DNA from: Asticcacaulis benevestitus DSM 16100 = ATCC BAA-896
Lineage (GTDB): Bacteria; Pseudomonadota; Alphaproteobacteria; Caulobacterales; Caulobacteraceae
Direction of reading: 5' to 3'
DNA length: 64,000 nt
NCBI RefSeq assembly: GCF_000376105.1
Contig: NZ_AQWM01000015.1
Location: 37,526 to 101,525 of the forward strand
Shown here: positions 27,854-36,417 of the stretch, piece by piece
Numbering within the stretch: the stretch's first letter is position 1
Layout of the letters: the number at the start of each line of letters is the position of its first letter
Notes under the pieces: model-generated
Told to the model about the DNA's origin: nothing
The model's input: the letters and a program-made list of their open reading frames with translations, nothing else
The model's database searches: none
Program-made: the position numbers and the translations under genes

Positions 27854-27881
27854 TTATTTCCAGGCATTTATTTCCAGGCAT
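27851..27881 (-). repeat. tandem 14-bp duplication of ribosome-binding site plus start codon; 5-codon leader frame
   Basis: The unit CATTTATTTCCAGG occurs twice head to tail (27851-27864 and 27865-27878). On the minus strand each copy reads CCTGGAAATAAATG, that is, a GGA signal and an ATG. The upstream copy's ATG (27867) opens a frame of five codons (Met-Pro-Gly-Asn-Lys) whose TGA overlaps the kinase ATG at 27853 (ATGA). This could tune kinase translation by reinitiation, or be a chance duplication. Confidence 0.6.
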
Positions 27882-27979
27882 CGGATATTGACGGGATGGG
27901 TCTCCTTCGCCCCGGCATGGCAGGATGGCGCGCAGACATCATTTTTGCAAATTGGCGCGATATTAATGCTGACCAATAT

Positions 27980-27996
27980 GGCTATTGTCATATCAA
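27980..27996. promoter_or_regulatory. candidate GntR operator before the kinase-cutC-GntR operon
   Basis: GGCTATTGTCATATCAA matches 15 of 17 positions of the word at 25248-25264. The core palindrome TTGTCATATCAA is imperfect. It lies about 130 bp upstream of the kinase gene in the divergent spacer shared with the sigma-factor gene, so it could act on either side. Confidence 0.5.
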
Positions 27997-28312
27997 ATAA
28001 TACAAACGCCGGCGATTTGTCTATAAAAACCGTCTGAAATGTGAAGATTGTGTGATCCGCCGCGTCAGATGTGGTTGCGAATAGGCTGTCAAGGCAACAG
28101 GGCCGCAAAAAAGCCTCGGCCGATACGCGCCGGCGCTCCACTTTAAAGTGCGATTTTTATGGCGGTGGCCGTCAAGCTTCATGTCTGCCGGGGCTTTGAG
28201 GCGACCGCCTTTTTGTCCCTTAGCGTGTGAGGCCTGCTTGACCACACGATCACAATCGCCTGTGTTGCTTTAAGGCATTGGATGTGCAGAATCCTCTCAC
28301 GTAAAGGGGGAA

Positions 28313-28323
28313 TGTCATAACAA
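28313..28323. promoter_or_regulatory. candidate GntR operator before the ECF sigma gene
   Basis: TGTCATAACAA contains GTCATAAC (28314-28321), again of the form GTNATNAC; its complement begins TTGTTATGAC. It lies about 125 bp upstream of the FecI-type sigma gene. The rest of the 590-bp spacer 27854-28446 shows no supported gene. Confidence 0.45.
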
Positions 28324-28446
28324 TTGGATGACAGCGTGTTGACTTGGCGGGCGTTTGCTCTAACTCTGCCAGCTTAAGGGAGAAAGGGCGTTGTTAAAGC
28401 GTACGCCACCCTCAGTTTTCAATGGCATGGGACCCGGCTTAGCTGA

Positions 28447-29031
28447 ATGGCTATTGATCGCAAAAGGATCGTGAACTGGATTGCGGCTGAGATCATGCCG
28501 CATGAAAAGTCGGTGCGCGCCTGGTTGCGACGCCTCAAGGTCAATCAGGACGAGATCGACGATCTGATCCAGGAAGCCTACTGCAATCTGGCCGGTCTCG
28601 AACGGATTGACCACATCGTCTGTCCCGACCGTTATTTTTTTCTGACCGCCCGCAATCTACTCAACGACAAGCGGCGGCGTGCCAAGGTGATCCGGTTCGA
28701 GGGCCTGGCCGAAATGGACAGCTTAGACATGACGTCCGATGATCCGTCGCCGGAACGTATCATATCGGCGCGGCGGGAGTGGGAGGCGGTGGCCCGGGTC
28801 ATCCGCAGCCTGCCATCACGTTGCCGTCGGGTGTTTGAGCTGCGCAAGGTGCACGGCATGTCGCAGAAACTTATCGCGCAACAGCTCAATATTTCCGAGA
28901 GTGCGGTCGAAAATGAAGGTGTAAAGGGCATGCGGCTTATCCTGCAGGCCTTGAGAGACGATACCGGTGCGGAAAGCCCGGACTGGTTACAGGTGAAGAA
29001 TGACAGATATCGAAACCGCAGCCGACATTGA
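28447..29031 (+). CDS. ECF RNA polymerase sigma factor, FecI type
   Basis: 194 aa. Region 2 (LRRLKVNQDEIDDLIQEAYC, about 33-52) and region 4 (LPSRCRRVFELRKVHGMSQK and IAQQLNISESAVE, about 120-155) are both present. FecI-type factors are held by a FecR protein and activated when a TonB-dependent receptor with an STN domain binds its ligand. Sigma, FecR and receptor follow here in that order, so the likely target is the receptor genes downstream. The 3' end overlaps fecR by 32 bp. Confidence 0.92.
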   Translation: MAIDRKRIVNWIAAEIMPHEKSVRAWLRRLKVNQDEIDDLIQEAYCNLAGLERIDHIVCPDRYFFLTARNLLNDKRRRAKVIRFEGLAEMDSLDMTSDDPSPERIISARREWEAVARVIRSLPSRCRRVFELRKVHGMSQKLIAQQLNISESAVENEGVKGMRLILQALRDDTGAESPDWLQVKNDRYRNRSRH

Positions 29032-29974
29032 GGCCGCTGCGGCTTCATGGGTTTTACGCCTCGACCGTTCTCCGAATGATGCGAAGCTGAAGGCCGACCT
29101 TGAAGCGTGGATGAAAGACGATAACCGGCGACGCGGCGCGTTTTTGCAGGCCGAAGCCGCCTGGGCGATGCTCGACCAGATGCCCTGGCCGGCGCGTGAG
29201 GAAACCCTGCCGCACCCGGTCGTGATCCGTGCCGCCGAAAGGCCGCCGCATCGGCGTCAGGTCTTGTTGGGCGGGTTGGGGCTGGCGGTTGCGGCGGGCG
29301 CAGGTGTCTGGGCGCTTGGCCGCCCCGACGCCAGCTATGCCACGGTTGTCGGCGAAATCCGCAAGATTCCGCTTGGCGAGGGCTCGGTGGTCGCGGTCAA
29401 TACGGACTCGCAGATATCCGTTTCGATGCGATCGGCACAGCGGCGCATCCGGCTTGAGTCCGGAGAGGTGTGGTTTCAGGTCGCGCCTGACAAGGACCGT
29501 CCGTTTGTCGTCGAGGCAGGCGCGCTGCGTCTGCAGGCACAGGCGACGGCTTTTTCCGTTCGCAGCCTGGAAGGCGGCGCAGAAATCCTGGTCAGCGAGG
29601 GTGTGGTGAGCGCGTCTTTGCGCGGTCTATCTCCGGTGTCTGTAGCCGCCGGCGAAAAAGCCGTGACGACCTCGGGTGTAATCTCCGTGCAGGCGCTTGG
29701 CCTTGAAGATATCGGTCGTAAACTGGCGTGGCGCGAGGGCAATATCGACTTGGCGGGCGACTCGCTGGCCTATGCGGTGAGCCAGTTCAACCGTCACAAT
29801 CAGCGCCAACTGGTCATTTCCGATCATGCCTTATCGGCCCGAAAACTGTACGGTGTTTTTCATGCCAACGATCCCGAAGCTTTCGCCAGGGCGGTCGAAG
29901 TCAGTTTGGGAGCGCCTGTTTTTGTGCGCGCCGACCACATTGACATAGGCCGCCGTTCGGCCTTGTCGTCTTGA
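29000..29974 (+). CDS. FecR-type anti-sigma/sigma regulator
   Basis: 324 aa. The N-terminal DUF4880 domain (AASWVLRLDRSPNDAKLKAD, ending GAFLQAEAAWAML) would bind the sigma factor in the cytoplasm. A single membrane segment at about 95-115 is preceded by paired arginines (HRRQVLLGGLGLAVAAGAG). A FecR domain (YATVVGEIRKIPLGEGSVVA) and a C-terminal DUF4974/STN-binding region follow in the periplasm. AGGTGAAGA precedes the ATG. It relays the receptor signal to the sigma factor upstream. Confidence 0.92.
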   Translation: MTDIETAADIEAAAASWVLRLDRSPNDAKLKADLEAWMKDDNRRRGAFLQAEAAWAMLDQMPWPAREETLPHPVVIRAAERPPHRRQVLLGGLGLAVAAGAGVWALGRPDASYATVVGEIRKIPLGEGSVVAVNTDSQISVSMRSAQRRIRLESGEVWFQVAPDKDRPFVVEAGALRLQAQATAFSVRSLEGGAEILVSEGVVSASLRGLSPVSVAAGEKAVTTSGVISVQALGLEDIGRKLAWREGNIDLAGDSLAYAVSQFNRHNQRQLVISDHALSARKLYGVFHANDPEAFARAVEVSLGAPVFVRADHIDIGRRSALSS

Positions 29975-29996
29975 GCGCGGAGGGCGGGGGAAGGCA

Positions 29997-32900
29997 TTGA
30001 GGTGGCCACGCGTCAGCTTCGGGGTGATAGGGCTTCTGGCGATGCTTTTGGCATGGCCAGTCATCGCGCTGGCTCAAAAATCCGCCCCCCCGCTTGACTT
30101 CGACGTTCCGGCACAAGCCGCAGCCACGGGTGCAGCGGCTTTCGGGCGCCAGGCACATGTGCAGGTTCTAATCTCCGAAGAGGCGGCACGCGGGCGGCGC
30201 CTGCGGGCTGTCCAGGGGCGCTATGAGGTGGATAAGGCGCTGCGTCTGATGCTGTGGGGCAGCGACCTGCGCGCTGTCCAGATTCGTCCGGGGGTCTATA
30301 GTCTTGTGGTGGCGGCGCCACCTAACAAGCCACTGACCGCCTTGCCCAAACGGCGCGCCCCGAAGGTTCCGTCCGATCCCGCACCGCCGCAGGAGGTCAT
30401 TGTCACGGGCACGCGCATCCGCCGCCCGAATCTGACCTCGGCCAGTCCGGTTGTGAGTCTGAATCGTCAGGAGCTCGTTGATCAGGGCGTTTTCAATCTC
30501 GAAGAAGCCCTTAACCGCCTGCCGCAGGCGCGGGCGGATTCGACCCAGTTCGCCAATGCCTCCGATACAGACGGGCGCGCCAAGGTCAATCTGCGCAATC
30601 TCGGCTGGCAGCGTACGCTTGTCCTGCTCGATGGTCAGCGGCTGTTGCCGGTCGAGGCGATCGATCTCAATCTGGTGCCCAAGGCGCTGGTGCGCCGCAT
30701 CGATGTGCTGACCGGCGGCGCCTCGGCGACCTATGGCTCTGATGCGGTGGCGGGCGTCGTCAATCTCGTGCTCGACACAAGCTTTGAAGGCCTGGCTCTG
30801 ACCGGTAGCTATGGCGGTTTCCAGCACACCAATGACGCCAGTGATATCCGCGCAGTGGCGGCGGCCTATCCGGCGATTACCCTGCCCAAAACCCACGTTC
30901 TTGATGGCTTTCGCAGCGATATCAGCCTGTCGGGCGGCAAGAGCTTCGATCAGGGCAGGGGCCATGTCAGCGTGTTCTTCGGACGCCGTGACCAGCAGGC
31001 AATCACCTGGGGCGATAGAGATTTTTCCGCCTGCCGCCTCATCGAGAGCAGCGGGCGGATGGATTGTGTGGTCAACACGATCTATTCTGAATACGGTCGT
31101 TTCGCCGTCGCCGGCGGCCCCATGAATGGTGCGGTCTATTATGGCGCCAAGGATGGCGGCGGCGTGTTCGCGCCCGGCAGCAAAAGCGCCGACTATGCCT
31201 ATAGCACGCGCGAGGGCTTTGGCTTTCAACGTCCCGATCAGCGCCTGAGTGGCGGACTGTTTACGCGCTATCGCTGGTCGGAAGCGCTGGAGGTGTACGC
31301 CAGTTTGCTCGGCATCGACGATCGTACGCGTAGCCTGTTCTATCCAGCACTGGTGCGCCAGACCGTCGATCTTAACTGCGACAATCCCTACATGTCGACC
31401 TCTCAGGCGCAGAGTCTGTGCGGCGCCTATGCGGGCACCCGCGCCACCGTGGCGACCGATGTCGCCTACCAGCTCAATGGCCCCGGCAGCCGGCCGCTCG
31501 ACAACCGTGCCATCAACAAGGATTACCGTATCGCGTTTGGCATGAAGGGCGATCTTGCCGATGTCTGGCGCTATGATCTCACATTTGTTGGCTCTCGCGT
31601 CTACACCTCCTTATCCGACAACAACGAAGTCGATCTGACGCGTTTCGCGCGTGCCCTTCAGGTCGTGAATGTGGGCGGCGCACCGACCTGTCTGGCGAAG
31701 GTGAGTGGGCTCGATCCCGATTGCGTGCCAGCCAATATCTTCGGTTACCACACCGTAGGTCCGGCCTTCTACGACTACGCCTATAGCCACTATACATGGG
31801 CCTCCGTGACCCAGCAGCAGGTCTATACCGCCGCACTCTCCGGCGACCTGACATCTTACGGCCTGCAGAGCCCCTGGGCTGACAAGGGCGTCGCCGCAGC
31901 CTTTGGCCTGGAATACAGGCGCGATTCCCTGCGCCATGAATCGGACCAGGCGACACGCGACTATGAGGGCTGGCTTAGCACGGTGGGTGGGCATTATGGC
32001 GTCGCCGAAGCCTATGGCGAGGTGCAGGTGCCGCTGGTGTCGGAACGGCCCTTGATGTACGCGCTGGAGATCAATGCGGCCTATCGTTTGTCGCGCTATG
32101 ATAATCAGGACGATAGCCTGCCGACCAGTCGCTATGACATCCAGTACCGGCCGGTGAAAAATCTCCTGCTGCGCGCCACCCTCAACAACGCCACGCGCGC
32201 GCCCAATATCTCCGAACTCTACTCGCCCTCCTATTTCAGTATCAACGGCGTGCTGACCGACCCGTGCGCCGGTGCTGCCCCCAGCGCTTCGCAAGCTCAA
32301 TGCGCCTATACCGGCGTCACAGCGGCGCAATATGGCCATGTTACGGATTGCGCGAATGCCTGCCGGACCTATGGCGGCGGCGGCAATCCTCTGGTAAGGC
32401 CCGAAAAGGCCAAGACCCTGACCTACGGCCTAGTGTGGACGCCTAAGGCGGGCGCCATGCTCTCGATCGATTATTACCGGATCGTGGTCTCCGACTTTAT
32501 CGGCTATATCGATCCGCCCTCGGCCTTCAATGCCTGCCTGACCAGGGGGCTCAGCTATTACTGCGGGTTCGTGCATCGTGATCCGCTCACGGGTGCATTG
32601 AGCGGGAAGGGCTATGTCGGCGGTGCCACGCAGAACACCTACCGGCTTTATAATAGTGGCCTTGACGTTCAGGTCGCCTATGCGCAGGAACTCGGCCGCT
32701 TTGGTCGCGCCGACATCAGTCTGATCGGCACCTGGCAGGGCGCCACCTCATTTGAGCACTCGGTTGCGGAGATCCGCGTCAATTGCGCCGGCTATTTCGG
32801 CAGCCCCTACTGCTACGCGCCGCAGCCAAAATGGCGACATAACGCCCGGTTGACGTGGCACACGCCGTGGCGTCAGGCGGCGCTGTCGCTGAACTGGCGT

Positions 32901-33197
32901 CACATCGGTGCCACGGCCTATGCCGGTAACAGCGATGATCCGGCGGTCAATGGCGGCGTGGCGCGGTCTACCCTCTTCGCCAAGGTGCAAGCCTACAATT
33001 ATATGGATGTTTCGGCAGGCCTGCGGCTGCGCCGCGATCTGAGCCTCCATCTTTCGGTCAACAATCTGTTCGACCTGACACCGCCGATCACCCCCTCGAC
33101 AAATGTCGACGGGACGACCAACAATCCCAACACCTGGGCCGGCACCTACGATGCCCTCGGCCGCGCCCTTATGCTGAGCTTCGATCTCAAGTTATAA
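29997..33197 (+). CDS. TonB-dependent receptor with STN signalling domain (first of tandem pair)
   Basis: 1066 aa from a TTG start preceded by GGGGAAGGCA, 22 bp after fecR. A signal peptide (to about 27) is followed by the STN domain (about 33-108, from LDFDVPAQAAATGAAAFGRQ). The TonB-box region is QEVIVTGTRIRRPNLTSASP. The plug includes GRAKVNLRNLGWQRTLVLLD and GGASATYGSDAVAGVVNLV, and a 22-stranded barrel ends ALGRALMLSFDLKL. With its sigma/FecR pair it should import and sense an oligosaccharide, likely an N-glycan piece. It is closely related to the next gene. Confidence 0.94.
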   Translation: MRWPRVSFGVIGLLAMLLAWPVIALAQKSAPPLDFDVPAQAAATGAAAFGRQAHVQVLISEEAARGRRLRAVQGRYEVDKALRLMLWGSDLRAVQIRPGVYSLVVAAPPNKPLTALPKRRAPKVPSDPAPPQEVIVTGTRIRRPNLTSASPVVSLNRQELVDQGVFNLEEALNRLPQARADSTQFANASDTDGRAKVNLRNLGWQRTLVLLDGQRLLPVEAIDLNLVPKALVRRIDVLTGGASATYGSDAVAGVVNLVLDTSFEGLALTGSYGGFQHTNDASDIRAVAAAYPAITLPKTHVLDGFRSDISLSGGKSFDQGRGHVSVFFGRRDQQAITWGDRDFSACRLIESSGRMDCVVNTIYSEYGRFAVAGGPMNGAVYYGAKDGGGVFAPGSKSADYAYSTREGFGFQRPDQRLSGGLFTRYRWSEALEVYASLLGIDDRTRSLFYPALVRQTVDLNCDNPYMSTSQAQSLCGAYAGTRATVATDVAYQLNGPGSRPLDNRAINKDYRIAFGMKGDLADVWRYDLTFVGSRVYTSLSDNNEVDLTRFARALQVVNVGGAPTCLAKVSGLDPDCVPANIFGYHTVGPAFYDYAYSHYTWASVTQQQVYTAALSGDLTSYGLQSPWADKGVAAAFGLEYRRDSLRHESDQATRDYEGWLSTVGGHYGVAEAYGEVQVPLVSERPLMYALEINAAYRLSRYDNQDDSLPTSRYDIQYRPVKNLLLRATLNNATRAPNISELYSPSYFSINGVLTDPCAGAAPSASQAQCAYTGVTAAQYGHVTDCANACRTYGGGGNPLVRPEKAKTLTYGLVWTPKAGAMLSIDYYRIVVSDFIGYIDPPSAFNACLTRGLSYYCGFVHRDPLTGALSGKGYVGGATQNTYRLYNSGLDVQVAYAQELGRFGRADISLIGTWQGATSFEHSVAEIRVNCAGYFGSPYCYAPQPKWRHNARLTWHTPWRQAALSLNWRHIGATAYAGNSDDPAVNGGVARSTLFAKVQAYNYMDVSAGLRLRRDLSLHLSVNNLFDLTPPITPSTNVDGTTNNPNTWAGTYDALGRALMLSFDLKL

Positions 33198-33375
33198 AGG
33201 GCATGACAAGTTTTTAGCGTGCCGCAGTGCGATAAAAATGTCACAAAACCTATCATAAGGCATATTTTTGACGGTTCGATGACAAAAAAGTCGTTTTCGC
33301 GCCAAGGAAAACTTTCGGCCATCCGTTGTCTCTAGTGAAGGCGGGGGATTGGCCCGGGCCTGGGAGTTATAACAG

Positions 33376-36330
33376 ATGTCCATAATGAACAGATCCTATT
33401 TTAAAATTGGTCTTATGACCTCGATGGCCGCATGCGCCATGTTTACGTCGCAAGCTTTCGCTCAGGACGCCGCACCGGCGGACAGCGCCGCCCAGGACAA
33501 GCCCGAAGTGGTTGTGGTCACCGGCACGCGCATCCGCCGTCCGAACCTCACCTCGACCAGCCCGATCACCTCACTCGACAAAAAAGAACTGGAGTATCAG
33601 GGTGTTCTCAACCTTGAAGAAGCGCTGAACCGCCTGCCGCAGGTCCGTGCCGACTCGACCCAGTTCACCAACGGTTCGGATTCCGATGGCCGCGCCAAGA
33701 TCAACCTGCGCAACCTCGGCTGGCAGCGTTCGCTCGTCCTGCTCGACGGCCAGCGCCTGCTGCCGGTTCAGGCGATCGACCTCAACATCATCCCGACCGC
33801 GCTGGTCAAGCGCGTCGACGTCCTGACGGGCGGCGCCTCGGCGGTTTACGGTTCCGACGCCATCGCCGGCGTTGTCAACTTCGCGCTCAACAAGGAATTC
33901 AACGGCATCGAAATCAATGGCAGCGTGGGTGGCTATCAGCATGCCAACGACGCCAGCGACATCCAGGCCCTGGTCAAGAATGTACCGAGCATCAACCTGC
34001 CTAAGAAGAACGTTTTCGATGGCCAGCGCACCGACATCAATATCACCGCCGGCAAGAATTTCGCCGATGGCCGCGGCAATATCAGCATCTTCCTTGATCA
34101 GCGCCATCAGGATGCCGTCACCTGGTCGCAGCGCGACTATTCGGCCTGTCGCATCCAGCAGGACAAGACCTGCGCGGTCAACTCGCTTTATTCGCCCTAT
34201 GGTCGCTACACCTTCCATGGCGCGACCCCTGCCGATGATCGCACGCTTTACGGCGCCATGGACGGCAGCAACACCTTCGTGCCGGGCAGCGCCGCCTATG
34301 GCATCAACACCCGCGAAAAGTTCAACTTCCTGCGTTCGGACGATCGCTTCACCGGCGGTATCTTCGGCCACTACAAATTCAACGAGCACGCCGAAGTCTA
34401 CGGCACCTTCCTTTATATGAAGGACGAAAGCTCGTCGCAGTTCTACCCGGCCCTCATGTCCGAGGATGTCAGTCTGAACTGTAACAACCCGTACCTGTCA
34501 GCGGCTCAGGCCCAGACCATGTGCGGCGCTTCTGCCGGCACCGCCGCCACCGTCTCGACCACGGTCAATTATCAGCTGGACGGTCCGGGCTCGAAGGAGC
34601 TCGACAACAAGGCCACCAACCAGGACTATCGCTACACCTTTGGCGTCCGCGGCGATATCGCCGACGGCTGGTCCTATGACGTGGGCTTTGTCGGTTCGCG
34701 CGTCGAGACGACCCTGTCGGACAACAACAATGTCGATCCGAAGTCGTTCATCAACGCCATTCAGGTCGTCAATGTCAACGGCACCGCGACCTGCCTGGTG
34801 AATGCCGACGCGATCACCACCAACGATGACCCGAAGTGTGTGCCGGCCAATATCTTTGGCTACCACAAGGTTGATCCGAAGTTCTACGACTACGCTTACC
34901 GCAACTATTCATGGGGTTCGGTCACGCAGCAGCAGACCTACACCGCCAATATCAACGGTGATCTGACGCAATACGGCATCCAAAGCCCGTGGGCCAATGA
35001 CGGCGTGGCCCTGGCCGCCGGCCTCGAATATCGCCGCGATTCCCTGCGCAACGAAGTCGACGCTGTCACCAAGGAATACGAGGGTTGGCCGAGCACGGTT
35101 TCGGGCTACTACGGCGTTAAGGAATTCTATGGCGAACTGCAAATTCCGCTCGTCTCGGATAAGCCGTTCGTCTACAGCCTGGAGTTCAATACCGCCTTCC
35201 GTCAGTCCAAGTATGATAACGTAAACAAAGCTCTGGGCACTTCGAAATATGAGCTTCAGTACCGCCCGATCAAGGACCTGCTGGTGCGCGCGACCTTCAA
35301 CAATGCCCAACGCGCCGCGAATGTCTCTGAGCTGTTCAGTGGCAGAATTCTGAGCGTCAATGGTTCTTTGACGGACGAGTGCGCGAAGCCTAAGCCTAAG
35401 TATTCGGCGGAACAATGCGCCCATGTCGGCATCGCGCCAGCGCAGTATGGCTCAGGCACGCTGACCGATTGCGGCAGCCTGTGTTATACCTTCGCCGGCG
35501 GCGGCAATCCGCTCCTGCGTCCCGAAGAGGCCGAGACCCTGACCTACGGCCTGGTCTATACCCCGCATCAGGTGCCAAGCCTGACGATGTCGGTCGATTA
35601 CTATGACATTGTGATCAACCACTTCATTGGATATCTTGACCCTGTTCAGAACTACGACAATTGCGCCACGACAGGCTTTTCGTATTACTGCCAGTATATC
35701 CACCGTGGCACCGATGGTTCGTTCACAAAGACGGGCGGCGGTTACGTCGAGGGCGGTACGCTTAACACCAATCGCCTTCACAACCGCGGCATTGACATGC
35801 AAGCCACCTATAATTTCGATATTGGCAAGTATGGTCGCGTCGATACCAACTTTCAGGCCACGGCCCTGTCGATTACCGGTGGTCAGGATTCGCCCATTAC
35901 GCCCAAGATCAACTGTGCCGGCTATTTCGGGGAGCCCCACTGCTACGCGCCGCAACCCAAGTGGCGCCATAACCTGCGCGCTACCTGGCAAATGCCGTGG
36001 TACCAGTCGTCCGTTTCAGTCAACTGGCGCCGCATCGGCAGCACCACCTTCAGCGGCAATAGCTCCGATCCGGCTGTCAGCAACAACGGCACTTCGAAGA
36101 ACACCATCTTCACCAAGCTGCCGGACTATGACTATATCGACATGAGCGGCTCTATGCGTCTGCGCCAGAACCTGACACTCAACCTGTCGATCAACAACCT
36201 GTTCGATATCACCCCGCCGATCACCTATTCGCAAAACGTCGACGGCACGTCTAACAACCCGAACACATGGACGGGTACCTATGATCCTCTTGGTCGTTCG
36301 ATCCTGCTGAGCTTCAAGCTGAAGCTCTAA
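33376..36330 (+). CDS. TonB-dependent receptor without STN domain (second of tandem pair)
   Basis: 984 aa with a signal peptide ending SQAFAQD. There is no STN domain: the TonB-box/plug (PEVVVVTGTRIRRPNLTSTS) begins almost at once. From there to the C-terminus (PLGRSILLSFKLKL) it aligns nearly end to end with the preceding receptor, for example LNLEEALNRLPQ and GRAKINLRNLGWQRSLVLLD. Tandem duplication with gain or loss of STN is the simplest reading. It would be the main transporter, while the upstream paralog also signals. A strong terminator follows. GGGAG lies about 9 nt before the start. Confidence 0.95.
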   Translation: MSIMNRSYFKIGLMTSMAACAMFTSQAFAQDAAPADSAAQDKPEVVVVTGTRIRRPNLTSTSPITSLDKKELEYQGVLNLEEALNRLPQVRADSTQFTNGSDSDGRAKINLRNLGWQRSLVLLDGQRLLPVQAIDLNIIPTALVKRVDVLTGGASAVYGSDAIAGVVNFALNKEFNGIEINGSVGGYQHANDASDIQALVKNVPSINLPKKNVFDGQRTDINITAGKNFADGRGNISIFLDQRHQDAVTWSQRDYSACRIQQDKTCAVNSLYSPYGRYTFHGATPADDRTLYGAMDGSNTFVPGSAAYGINTREKFNFLRSDDRFTGGIFGHYKFNEHAEVYGTFLYMKDESSSQFYPALMSEDVSLNCNNPYLSAAQAQTMCGASAGTAATVSTTVNYQLDGPGSKELDNKATNQDYRYTFGVRGDIADGWSYDVGFVGSRVETTLSDNNNVDPKSFINAIQVVNVNGTATCLVNADAITTNDDPKCVPANIFGYHKVDPKFYDYAYRNYSWGSVTQQQTYTANINGDLTQYGIQSPWANDGVALAAGLEYRRDSLRNEVDAVTKEYEGWPSTVSGYYGVKEFYGELQIPLVSDKPFVYSLEFNTAFRQSKYDNVNKALGTSKYELQYRPIKDLLVRATFNNAQRAANVSELFSGRILSVNGSLTDECAKPKPKYSAEQCAHVGIAPAQYGSGTLTDCGSLCYTFAGGGNPLLRPEEAETLTYGLVYTPHQVPSLTMSVDYYDIVINHFIGYLDPVQNYDNCATTGFSYYCQYIHRGTDGSFTKTGGGYVEGGTLNTNRLHNRGIDMQATYNFDIGKYGRVDTNFQATALSITGGQDSPITPKINCAGYFGEPHCYAPQPKWRHNLRATWQMPWYQSSVSVNWRRIGSTTFSGNSSDPAVSNNGTSKNTIFTKLPDYDYIDMSGSMRLRQNLTLNLSINNLFDITPPITYSQNVDGTSNNPNTWTGTYDPLGRSILLSFKLKL

Positions 36331-36358
36331 CAGAGTCGCTTCAACGATCATGTGCGGA

Positions 36359-36398
36359 TGCGCGCTGGCTTTCCCCGGTCAGCGCGCATTTCCTTTTT
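36359..36398 (+). terminator. Rho-independent terminator after the receptor pair
   Basis: TGCGCGCTG (36359-36367) pairs perfectly with CAGCGCGCA (36380-36388) around a 12-nt loop, and is followed by TTTCCTTTTT. It lies 28 bp past the receptor stop and ends just before the PNGase start, so PNGase expression would depend on readthrough. Confidence 0.8.
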
Positions 36399-36417
36399 AT
36401 ACTCTTGGGAGATGGCT

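Noticed and set aside
33306..33330. Possible ECF sigma promoter (GGAAAA then CGTT) upstream of the second receptor
   Set aside because: Spacing is about 13-14 bp and no matching pair was found before the first receptor, so the match is too weak to list.
36352..36417. Earlier start for the PNGase gene
   Set aside because: That start lies within the terminator region and adds residues ahead of a well-formed signal peptide; ATG 36412 or 36418 fits better.
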